Assembly (NCBI GenBank): GCA_036245805.1
Contig: BTRK01000002.1
Span: 40,902,661-40,966,660 of the forward strand
Length of the DNA: 64,000 nucleotides
Source: Pristionchus mayeri
Taxonomy: Eukaryota > Nematoda > Chromadorea > Rhabditida > Neodiplogasteridae
Direction of reading: 5' to 3'
This document shows, piece after piece, positions 24,057 through 34,014 of this stretch; within the stretch, counting starts at the first letter, position 1; each line of letters starts with the position of its first letter. The position numbers and the translations under genes are program-made. The notes below the pieces were generated by a model that was not told the DNA's origin, did no database searches, and was given only the letters and a program-made list of their open reading frames with translations.

Positions 24057-25019
24057 TTATTCTGAAAGAAATTGCTCAGTTCTCAAAATCACACCCTTGG
24101 CAGATTTCTGTTCCACTAACTGGTCAAATATAAAAATTGCAGCCTGATCCATGATTCCAGGTAGGGTTGGCTGACTAAACTCTTTATTTTACTTGCGCTT
24201 TCGTTTGTCGGGCATAGAGTGCAGAATGAGGAGATAATTTCATACGAAGCCAACTCTACTTCTAGTTCGCAGATATTTTTGAAATCTCTATCGTATTACA
24301 TTTCTGACGTAAATAAACATGACTTCATAAATGCATAATATAAAGATACTATTCCCTAATTGTGTTTCACATGCTTCTCCAAAGTTGATTGTATCGTCAT
24401 TGTTTGATTTATGTATAAACTTTTTGTTCATTCGCTAAGATAGTTCGAATAGTATAAACGAGTACTGTTTACAGTATCATTATTGCCTTGTCTATGGAAG
24501 CGTATAAACTGTTTCATGCTAACCTCGTCCACATCCATCTCAGAGTCAGAGGCAGCGGGCGTAGCAGATACGGTAGGGTTGCGGTATCGCTGTTGAAGTC
24601 GCTCAAATTGAAGCTCAGGCCTTAGCGGGCAGGTTTGGAGAGAAGGCGAAGGATTAGGACGACACTGAATCCATGGGTTGTTTAGTTAGTATAACTGATG
24701 TGGACGTCCACTAATCATTACAGTTTGTTGATATAGCTCGTTTCTTATGTAGTGGCATAGTTAACCGACGAGATAGTGTAGATAGACTCACATCCTTAGG
24801 CAGGCCAACTGGAGAATCAAAGTGCTTTGAGCACCATCGTATGTCTGCCCCCTTGTCTATCTTCTGCCGGTAGTCCGCCAGTTTTCCCATGGTCTCCTCT
24901 TCAGTCAACCCAAGACGATCAATCCACCTTTTCTGCTCTGCTTCCCGTGAGTTTGCGTAAAACTTTCGTAGCGTATCATCAACCAATGAACAGAGGTAAC
25001 ACGTTCGTTTTCGCTTCAT
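24057..25019 (-). CDS. THAP-type zinc-finger protein, three exons
   Basis: Exons 25019-24792, 24664-24524 and 24170-24057 join in phase 0 with GT...CAG borders to give 160 residues. The first exon encodes C-Y-L-C near the start and W-C-S-K-H-F at the end, about 50 residues apart, with R-W-I-D-R-L-G-L between. This is the C-x2-C...C-x2-H layout and F/W positions of a THAP DNA-binding domain. The second exon is Pro/Gln/Arg-rich with an acidic end (E-M-D-V-D-E). The last (P-T-L-P-G-I-M-D-Q-A-A-I-F-I-F) ends in TAA. No catalytic domain follows, but a broken transposase-like gene lies 1.7 kb downstream on the same strand, so both may derive from one THAP transposon. It could be a small domesticated protein or a relic. 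Confidence 0.55.
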
Positions 25020-26149
25020 TCTGAAATCTACCGCCCAAGGTTATCGACGAATATCGAAACGATAGCGAACGTTGTACACCATAAACTGTGTTATCAGGAT
25101 CAAAATGATAATTATGCGCATCTTTTGTTCAAATCGACATTATAAATACCGAAAATACACAATAAATAATTAAAATTAAATAAAAATCAATATTCCTGAG
25201 CTACGGTAGAATAGTTGTGTACCAAGCGTGCAGCGAGTGTGCTCCGGGCGATCCCTCGCATAAACCACTTTACGGCTCCGGATTCCTGACTTTGTTCGCT
25301 TCTAGTAGGTTCAAAATTAAACAATGATTTTTCGTATTTTTCCTGTTTAATCATAACCGAAAACTGCGTTTTCTGAGCTCAACATGCCTAAACTAGCCGG
25401 CTCCCTTTAAAAGTACTTATACAAATTAAATCAGCGCCAGCGAGAATCGAACGATATGCTGATAATTCTTTAAGGAATTGCGATATTTTTTGAAAGCGCA
25501 TGAAATGAATTTAGCAAAAGTCTTATAAAGGACGAATGCGCAATGCATTTGATGATATTACTGCAGATCTAATAGAGAGTTAAAAAAGCAAAATTGGACG
25601 AAGGGGAGGACTCACAACCACTCCACATGCCGCGAAACCAATGAGGTAATAAGGTAATATCCCGAAAGTACCTTGGTTCGGTTGATGGTCCTGTGTTTTG
25701 GACGCTATCCAGGCGGCCGCGAAATGGTATACATCAAGTGAGAAGGCCGAGTAGTGTTTGGGTCATCGTAAATGGAAACGAAATCGGCCTGAGCGTACAC
25801 TTTTTTACATTGATTGTTTGTTATTCAAAATTTTGAACTGAATTCTAATATACCCAATTATGGTTATTGATTTTCCAGGCTTTTTCTATTCTCATAGAAA
25901 ATTCAATAACTTCAGCCATTAGCTCTCATTCATTTTTCCATCCACATCCATCCATTGTTAAATTTATTATTTATGGTATTTACAGATGACATTACAATAA
26001 TTTTGTCGGATTTGTGGATAATATTGGGAAATTTAAAAATTTAAAAAAAAGTTGGAAAATGTAAAAACATGGAAGATGAAGAATTAATACGGTGAAGGAT
26101 CTGTTGCATCATTAAAATACAACGAATGTTCCCAATTTAATTTAATTTA
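25020..26149. other. Intergenic, relic only
   Basis: No gene seen. 25715-25790 matches 1190-1260 (K-W/stop-Y/F-T-S-S-E reading, stops in both), apparently two decayed copies of an unknown exon. Confidence 0.45.
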
Positions 26150-27409
26150 TTATACGATTACGTGGTGATTCGCTTCAATTTTCAAGGCGTGGTGTTTGAT
26201 GTAACTGCAATTAGCTTATTCGTTAGCATTATATAATTTGCATGATGCCGTATATTTAGGAACAACAATGCCGGTTTCATTCTCATTAAAATATATAAGG
26301 CTTACCTGATTGATGTTTCTAATGCATTACTATTCACTGTAACTTTTACGTTATTAACATTAATTGCTCTGAAACATCCACAAATTCTGTTGAATGATTT
26401 AGCAACAACATTTTCGATGGTCAGCTTATTGATGCTCCTAATATGCTTGATATTTGAATGAATTAAATCGGCCAAATCACTCTGACGATGAACATTTGCA
26501 ATGACGATGTAAAACAACTGCAATGTGGCATTTATACCACCAGCTACGTTCTAGAAATATGTTTAAATAACGATTATGAAATATTCAGTACGCTACGTTG
26601 CGACTATAGTTCGAGAAATGAAACCACGGTCTCTCCATTTCCCACACTCTCTCGCCAATCGATCGGTCGAGAGATCGTGGAAACTGAAGAAACTGCGACC
26701 CGAATTGCGAACTCTAGTTGCGACGTTTGATGTATATATCTGTTAGTTGTTTTTTCATCATAAAATTCAAATATACCGTATAATTAGGAACAACAAACAA
26801 TACATTTGATGTGTAGGGAATATTCTAGTAGACTTACTGTCAGGCCAAGATGATCGGTTCCCATTCTTTTCCAGTTTTGTTTTCTAATTCTTCTGAACTT
26901 AGACAGTTCCGACTTCGGAAGTTTCATATCAATCGTTAGTTCGTCATTGTCTCCAAATATGAGATAAAGGCCGTTAACGAAGACTTTACGCGATTCATTA
27001 ACTAGCATATTCCATCTCGGGGAGATCTACAACAACGTGATAACATCATGCAAAAATTAATCCTACTTAAAATTAAACAAATTAATAATAATTGGCATAC
27101 TTTACGTTGATACTGATAATAATTGAAAATATCTCTCACAACTTTCATCGCTCCCAGCTCGTCAGACATCGAGATAATAAGCCTGATTATATCGAACGGA
27201 AGGTTGGCAAGGCTAAGTCCACGTGCCAAGAGTCGGGGAATGTTTTTCATGCAAATGGCTGGCAATGTTGTCTGAGAGTCGCTATGATGCTTGTGCACGT
27301 CTATTGAAATGTCCGTTAGGAACACTTCGGGAGATTTCAACGCCGATAGTTCGGGTTGACTAATTGATAACCCCATTCGACTTCTCGGCTGATTTCTTCT
27401 CGGTTTGCA
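26150..27409 (-). CDS. F-box-like family member, partial model
   Basis: Exons from the right: 27409-~27105 begins C-K-P-R-R-N-Q and M-G-L-S-I-S-Q-P-E-L and contains the F-box-like core L-P-F-D-I-I-R-L-I-I-S-M-S-D-E-L-G-A-M. Then ~27030-26840 reads I-S-P-R-W-N-M...V-N-G-L-Y-L-I-F-G...W-K-R-M-G. Then comes a leucine-rich exon (~26520-26315) with I-E-N-V...F-N-R-I-C-G-C-F. A final short exon ends at 26150. There is no in-frame stop in the exons I could trace, making this the best-preserved copy of three or four. The F-box assignment rests on the L-P-x-D-x-I-R-L-I pattern only. A 5' exon is missing from the model. A hairpin repeat lies in one intron. Confidence 0.5.
26613..26715. repeat. Hairpin repeat, GAGAG family
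   Basis: GAAACCACGGTCTCTCCATT...CACTCTCTCGCC pairs with the GGTCGAGAG...GTGGAAACTGAAG side. It shares core sequence with the hairpins at 53.3, 39.1, 50.4 and 63.0-63.2 kb. It lies in an intron of the F-box-like gene. Confidence 0.6.
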
Positions 27410-27819
27410 CTGAACACAATCATACATTTGGAGATTTGGGAAACAAAATCGAAAATTTAAATTCATGATACGCCAGAAACATATCGATTAGTCCACAAAA
27501 TATTCACTCTCGGTCTTCATCATTGTGCATAAGTGGCAAATTCATGTAATTTCGTGTCTTTTGTTATAGTTTGCGGATTCAATTTGGCGCCAAAATGCTG
27601 CGTTGTGACTGTTGCACATCTGGGAGACGATATACGGCAGGGCCGGGTGAGGAACCGGAAAATACCTAAAAGCCGGTTCTTCGAAAAATGCCAAAAATTT
27701 TCTCATGTCCAATATACTCTAGAATAAATATCTCTTGGATATTGCTCAAACTTTCGGCTCCTGGTTCCTCGTGGTCATGCATTCTCTCAGAAGACGCGTG
27801 TTATGAAAAGTATTTTCCT

Positions 27820-28388
27820 CCAACTGCTCACTCTTGAATCCACATGGTCTGCACCGATTCTCTTCCACATGCTGATTTTGATTCGGGGAAGTGACTTTTG
27901 AGGAAGTCTCATCTCAACTTTTTGTTCGCCATCGGCTCCAAACATGAGATACACGCCATCAATGAGAACGTTACGCGCCTCATCGACTATGACATTCTAT
28001 CTTGGAGATATCTGATATTGCCATGATTTTTTTTAATTTTTAAAGTTTTAAACCCCACTCCCCTCTTAACTGGCCTGCCGTGACACCGTCTCCGCCTCAC
28101 CAAGGCGCCTATCCATTGGGGACGAGGAATTGGTAGTCGTGACTATATCACGCAGGTAAATAGGTCTGGTGAAAGGTGGGCACTCCGGACTGAATCCGCC
28201 CAAATTGACACTGGTATAGCAGTGTTCTCCCGCGAGCCCAGTCTCGAAGACGGGATGTACCTTTCCCTTTACCTTTTTTACCCCTCTTAAAAATCGCATC
28301 AACTTTCACAGAAAATATGCCTGACCGACTTCATTGCTCCCAATTCGAATGATATCCGTAACTAGCTTACGCGTAGAGGAAGCTTTAA
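27820..28388 (-). pseudogene. F-box-like relic cut by repeats
   Basis: 28380-28305 reads F-E-L-G-A-M-K-S-V-R-H-I-F, matching the D-E-L-G-A-M core of the family. 28015-27840 reads I-S-P-R-stop-N-V...I-D-G-V-Y-L-M-F-G...W-K-R-I-G, where the invariant Trp codon is TAG. Between them (28060-28290) is a ~230-base sequence partly repeated at 39376-39450, absent from the other family introns. The F-box-like exon stops at the TTAA where the next foldback starts. A dead tandem copy of the gene at 26150-27409. Confidence 0.55.
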
Positions 28389-29650
28389 CTTATCAGGAAG
28401 CTTTATCATGAGTCAATGGAGGTGGCCGAGAACATTTTCAAAAAAGTTGTTCCCGATTTACTTCGTATAATAGTGACAGAATGTTCCAGAGACAAGAATT
28501 CGAAAAATATAGGTCATTGGTCCCAGAGCCGGCTTTTAGGAAATTTCCGGTTTTGCACCTGGCTATACTGTATCTTAGCTCCCAGATGAGCTACAGAGGT
28601 GGCATTGGGCTCAAAATGTGCGGAAAATTATTTCCAGAAACTTGTATGTTCAGTACAAGACGATTGGACAATGAGTAAGAATCATCTGAATGAAAAACGA
28701 CTTTTCACATCAACATATAAATATTCACACTATCAAGCGGTGTCGTGCTACAGATTTTTAATGCAGATTATGAAAGAACATACATGTGTACATGAAATAA
28801 AAATATAAAGAGCAAAATTGAAGATAGGTGAAATTGGCATTTTCCACTCAAACATGGCTTACTGAAGAAAAAGTCGAAAAAGTCGTAAATTTTAATTTTG
28901 TTCTTTCTTTATCAAAATTTTCCAAATTATTATTATGATAACATATAGGAGGAAAATACTATTTTGGAAGTCCATCTTGCGATTATATACTCAAAATTAA
29001 ATTATTTGTTAAAAATACCCTATTTCAAGTACAATTTGCCATTTTGAGCATATAATAGCAAGATGGCTTTCCAAAATAGTATTTTCCACCTGTCTGTTAT
29101 CCCAATAACACTTTGAAAAAATTTGATGAAGAAAGAACAAAAATATAATTTACCACTTTTTCGACTTTTTCTTCAGTACACCATGCTTGAGTGGAAAATG
29201 CCAATTTCACCTATCTTCAATTTTGCTTTTTATATTTTTATTTCATGTGCACATGTATGTTCTTTCATAATCTGCATTAAAAATCTGTAGCACGACACCG
29301 CTTGATAGTGTGAATATTTATATGTTGATGTGAAAAGTCGTTTTTCATTCAGATGATTCTTAATCATTGTCCAATCGTCTTGCACTAAACATAAAAGTTT
29401 CTGGAAATAATTTCCCGCACATTTTGAGCCCAATGCCACCTCTGTAGCTCATCTGGGAGCTAAGATACATTATAGCCAGGTCCAAAACCAGAAATTTCCT
29501 AAAAGCCGGCTCTGGGACCAATGACCTATATTTTTCGAATTCTTGTCTCTGGAACATTATGTCACTATTATACGAAGTAAATCAGGAACAACTTTTTTGA
29601 GAATGTTCCCGAGGTGCCTGCTTTTCATCCACTGACTCGTGATACACGTG
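28389..29650. repeat. 1.26 kb TTAA-bounded foldback
   Basis: Two arms of ~600 bases meet near 29020. Both ends are bounded by TTAA (28385-28388 and 29651-29654). The right tip CACGTGTATCACGAGTCA (complement strand) and much of the arm, including a shared GCTCAAAATGTGCGGAAAAT stretch, match the TIRs of the adjoining 29655-37222 element. It looks like a non-autonomous relative. Mirror-image open frames in the arms are not genes. Confidence 0.8.
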
Positions 29651-30120
29651 TTAACACAGGTATCACGAGTCAGCGGAGGTGGGCGGGAACATTTTCCAAA
29701 AATTTGTCACCGTTTTCGTCTATATTTGGGTGGGAAAATACCCAGAAGAGATGCTTTCGAAAAATATAGGTCATTTGTCCCAGAACCGGCTTTTAGGAAA
29801 TTTCCGGCTTTGCACTTGGCTACGCTGTATTTCAGCTTCCAGACAAGCTACGGAGTTGGGAAAAATATCATTCAATCATTCATATTTATAGGAAAAATAT
29901 TGGCGAAGAAAATATCGGTGCCTTCAAACTCGATATGCCGAGGCAAACGTAGACATATGATAAATATACTGAAAAACCCAAAGTTCGATCAAGATTTAAA
30001 AATTGATTTTTCCAACCTCAATTTCTCTGATGTTTGTACATTAATAAATCCGCTCGTTGAATAATACATCCAGAATGAAAAGGGATATTTTGTAGTAGAT
30101 ACCGGGTAGAGTTGATAAAT

Positions 30121-30552
30121 AGTTAAATTGGCAGGTTCATGGTTTTGCATCTTTTGAAATTGTCACTCAATTATGCTTCCACGTGAGTGTCAAAACTAAT
30201 AAAAATCTGTTTTCAGCTGAAATTTAGTGGTTACTTATCGGAATTGTGCATCTAAAGTCATGAAAATATCGTTTTAGTCAGAAAATTCAATTATAACGTC
30301 ATTTGAATGGGCATAAAAAATTGATTTTTTTTCGATATTGAAATTTGTGATATGTTTATAAGCGTTTTGATTTAGAGATTTCTCTACGATTCCGACTGAA
30401 AAGATATTTTCATGATTTTAGATGCATAATTCCGATGTGTAACCGCTAAATTTCAGAATAAAACATATTTGTATTAGTTTTGACACTCCCGTGGAAGCAT
30501 ATTTGAGTGAAAATTTCAAGAGAGGCAAAACAATGAATCTCCCAATTTGACT
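30121..30552. repeat. 432-base foldback nested in the left TIR
   Basis: Begins AGTTAAATTGGCAGG and ends with its near complement CCCAATTTGACTG. It interrupts sequence that is continuous in the right TIR (around 36500). It therefore inserted after the TIRs were formed. Confidence 0.8.
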
Positions 30553-30796
30553 GTATATAAAAAGGGTCAAACTAATTTGTCTAAGAGATAACATCAGATT
30601 GGTGAAACTCATATTTTTCTTTGATTAGAAGTGCTCAAAAATAGAATTTTGTCGCAAGTTTGGAAAATATGTTCTTTGAAGCGTATATTGCATATTAATT
30701 TTTTTCGTTTCTGCAATTTCAATGTTTTCATTCTTCAAGACTTGAATATACGTTTTGAATGCGGTACCATAAATTATTTATCGTTCATATTCACAA

Positions 30797-33270
30797 TTAG
30801 TTAACGATGTACATTGATTTGGGAGTGAGCTTCGTAACGTGGGGATGATCTACTCCAATTAAGAGGATAGAATTACTTCCTCGCGCAAGTATCTCATAAG
30901 TTGCGAGGGTCTCGGGCATATATTTCTTGATCTTGATAATTCGATCCTCTAGCTCGTTCATGAGTGCATCACTACACATAAGTTCATTCGCACCCTTCGC
31001 AACCACTCCGAGTAAATGTTCCGAACCATTATCAAAAGAATCTGCAAATAATTATTAAATTTTTGTGGTTGAAAAATTGCAAACCTTTATCAAAATCAAT
31101 CGTATTGATTTGAATTGTATTAGCAATTGACTGGGAACAATTTAAGAATAAAATCAACGTGTTTCCGGATCCTCCTATTTCCTTACACTTTGAGAGTAAT
31201 TTCTCAAGATTCTAAACTGCACATTGGATTCGTATTCTGATATAGTTCACCTCTATGTGATTCCCGGAAATGATGGCGAAATCGGGGACGATTTCTAACT
31301 GATCAACTGTTTCAATACCATTGGTGCTGTTGGCACAATCAATTTCCTGCAGCTTCTTGACGAGCGCACTCACATAATGATTTTTTAGTACAAATTTTTC
31401 CAGTTTTAGCTTCCTGGATATATTCGATTAGGTTGCGACTCGATCACTCTCGTCCTCCCCCCTGCACGTTTTTCAAGTTGAAAATCGTGCAATTTACTCT
31501 CTCACTCCGAATGATTCGAATTAGAAATAGTACTCACTCAATATTTAGAATCATTTTCTGCACAGAATTGGAGTCATCGAGATAGATCATTGCTGCCAGT
31601 TGTTCGTTACTCAACTCCCTTTCGTTTTTCTTCCGGCGGCATTGAGCAAAGATTGGATGCTCAATTGCAGTCAATTGCTGAATTTTCGGGATAATGAAGG
31701 AGGTGAATGAAGAAATGTATTACCCTCCAACCTTCGACCACACATAATGCACCTGTAGTTAATCTCTCTATGATACTTTGAGTCACAAGTGGCGATCGAT
31801 AGAAACTTCCATGTGCGTCAAGCATGAATCTCCAAACGAATAAATTGTATACACATTTTTTTCAACATCAAGTGTTCGTATTAGTTTTTCATTTCTTATA
31901 ATTTTTTTAAAAACATTTTAGCGAACCTCAAATTCTTGAAATCCCTGCGATCGTTGTGGTAGTATGCCGATTGCTTACACTCTCTCTCTTTGGAAGAATC
32001 CACCTTAATTCGAAAGCAAGGAGTGACTATTAGGATATACTATAATTACCTTTATTATATTTCCATTGTTGAATTTATCCATTAAGCTTTGCATCAAGAG
32101 AAACAGAGGAGTAGACATTTTACAAATGGCGACAATCGACGTCAGCTAACAAATTTGAGTATAGAAATAAGTACTCCAAAATACCGGGCATGTCGGCTCT
32201 ATTACAAGGGCGTATGCTCTAATAGACTTGGATGTAATTGAATTACGTTCCTTTACCGTGAGACTTTCTCCGAGAATCGAGCGAACAATTGTGGCCTGCG
32301 TTAAAATATAATAAAGGTATTTAAAAAAGGACAAATACCGTTTGGATAGTTGTGAGAGGTAATCTCGAATCTTTGTTATTGACATCCGACGTCACGACAA
32401 GTCGTTCTTCTTGTGTAAGTTGCAAGTATACTTTGCAAGTCACCACCCTTTCTTGTTGCGGATGACGAATTTCCTCATAGTATCTGCAATTTGCTATATT
32501 GCTGAAAATGAAGGCTAACATCGTTCACTTTTGAAGAGCTGCGAGTCGAATATTGCCGTCCAAAGTGGTATACTTGCCATTTGAAAGCTCTACGATAGGC
32601 ACGAAACGGGACAACTAAAGTAAATACCACATCGAAATTAATAAAATAAATTGGGAAATTGATCGAAAGAAATTAATGCCTCGATTGTTCGGGAGCGCAT
32701 CTTATGGAGAAAGTTTTCAACTTCATTTTCGTCAATTGATCACCGAATTTCTCCCAAAGAGAGATCATTTAGATGTATAACTTCTCGTTCTGATGTTGTT
32801 GATTCGATTTATTTAATTTCAATAAGCAAACCTTTCTTTAGTTTATCACGCACGATCTCATGATACACGGGAAGGGCTGGAAAATCAACAGCCTCGATAG
32901 TATTCCTCCTCAACATTATATAAATTGAAGTTGGAATTTTTTTTAAATACCTAATCGATGTCCTGCATTTTTTTGCACTTCGCATAACGTCAACTTCTTC
33001 TATTAACGAACTTTCGTCTTCCATTATTGAACCGTCATGTTCAATGTCAATCTCCTGAGTTAAAATAATCAGTAAGTGCTTGCAATCTGATTAGTACAGT
33101 TTCAGCAGGTCGTTTATTCAATTGACGCACGTAATCAGTGGACTCTTGGTATCCTAAATTTTCTGCAAGTCTCTGAACTATTGGAAATGAAACATACCCA
33201 ATTCAACGGAGGTTTCTCTATCAGCACGATTGAATAAGTCTACCAATTCATTATTCGGCTCTTCAGCCAT
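30797..33270 (-). CDS. ParB-like-domain protein encoded by the TTAA element
   Basis: ATG at 33270 (MAEEPNNELVDLF), stop at 30797. At least fourteen exons keep phase. After an acidic N-terminus, exons 32789-32680 and 32614-32529 read V-I-H-L-N-D-L-S-L-G-E-I-R and V-P-I-V-E-L-S-N-G-K-Y-T-T-L-D-G-N-I-R-L-A-A-L. This is the layout of the ParB/sulfiredoxin N-terminal fold, with D-G-N-x-R-x-x-A matching the ParB nucleotide-binding G-E-R-R type box. About 400 further residues follow with no domain I recognise (Q-L-T-A-I-E-H-P-I-F, E-I-V-P-D-F-A-I-I-S-G-N-H). Oddities: an in-frame TGA at 32740-32742, a GC donor after 32680, and only 27 bases between 32529 and 32501. Role unknown; DNA binding is an inference. 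Confidence 0.6.
31429..31515. repeat. Inverted single copy of the 35.2 kb tandem unit
   Basis: CGATCACTCTCGTCC...CACGTTTTTCAAG...ACTCTCTCACTCCGAATGATTC is the complement of one unit of the 106-base repeat at 35155-35465. It lies in an intron of the ParB-like gene. Confidence 0.8.
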
Positions 33271-33839
33271 TGCAAATCGTGAGAGAAAAATCAAATTCGA
33301 TCGAATTTGTTGAACGCATCACAGCCTGAAAGAATCTTGAATAAAGTCGTTGTTATTCCTATTCCTTACGAATAAGCCATTAATTTGCATTTCAGGATAC
33401 ATTTCGTTCAAATATGCCATTACGTGGGATCTTTCAGAAACAGACATCAACATAAGAACATAAGAGGCACTGATAAAATATTAAATGCTAACACAATTTA
33501 GCTTTGTAAAGCTACGTCAAACCTTTCAGCGAAACACGAGTAGAGTGCCGATGTATTAATGTCGAATAATTGCTTCCCATATTCAGTACATTTGACAACA
33601 AGCGCGACCGGAGGTCCAACAACAGTAATCTGAATAAAGGTGGATACCTATGCAAATATAAAGTTAAACATAATAATAAAAAAAATAACAAAAACAAACC
33701 ATGCTGAACGTTGGAATTGCATCTAATTCGCTTGTTCTCCACATTTCAGTATATTCAACAGTTTCACCATCGAATAACACATATTTTTCATCCTAAAAGC
33801 GAACCTTAAAAAAATATTACAAAAACTAGAACGAACCAT
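33263..33839 (-). CDS. Unknown protein upstream of the ParB-like gene
   Basis: A start ATG at 33839-33837 is followed at once by a GTTCGT donor. The next exon (from 33792) gives D-E-K-Y-V-L-F-D-G-E-T-V-E-Y, then V-S-T-F-I-Q-I-T-V-V-G-P-P-V-A-L-V-V, then S-A-S-Y-V-L-M-L-M-S-V-S-E-R, and A-V-M-R-S-T-N-S-I-E-F-D ending TGA at 33263. All junctions hold phase, giving about 125 residues. Alternating hydrophobic residues suggest a compact beta-rich fold; no family recognised. Its stop overlaps the start of the ParB-like gene by 8 bases, suggesting one transcript or trans-spliced operon. The single-codon first exon is the weakest part. Confidence 0.5.
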
Positions 33840-34014
33840 TTGAGAGACCGCCCGCGACCAGTGACCGAGGCGAGAGTGAAGGAGAGAGTGAATAATAAAA
33901 GTAAAGTGCACAATTTTCATATTCCGATTTATTCAAAATGACCTCTCACTTTCTCACGTCTCACTCTCTCTCTCTCTCATTTATTATCTCGCCATTCCCT
34001 CTTCGCGATCAGTC

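Noticed and set aside
28060..28290. Possible SINE, partly repeated at 39376-39450
   Set aside because: Only a partial second copy and no clear Pol III boxes or tail; noted as a dispersed repeat only.
28481..28808. Paired frames mirrored at 29230-29557
   Set aside because: Mirror images within the TTAA foldback; not protein genes.
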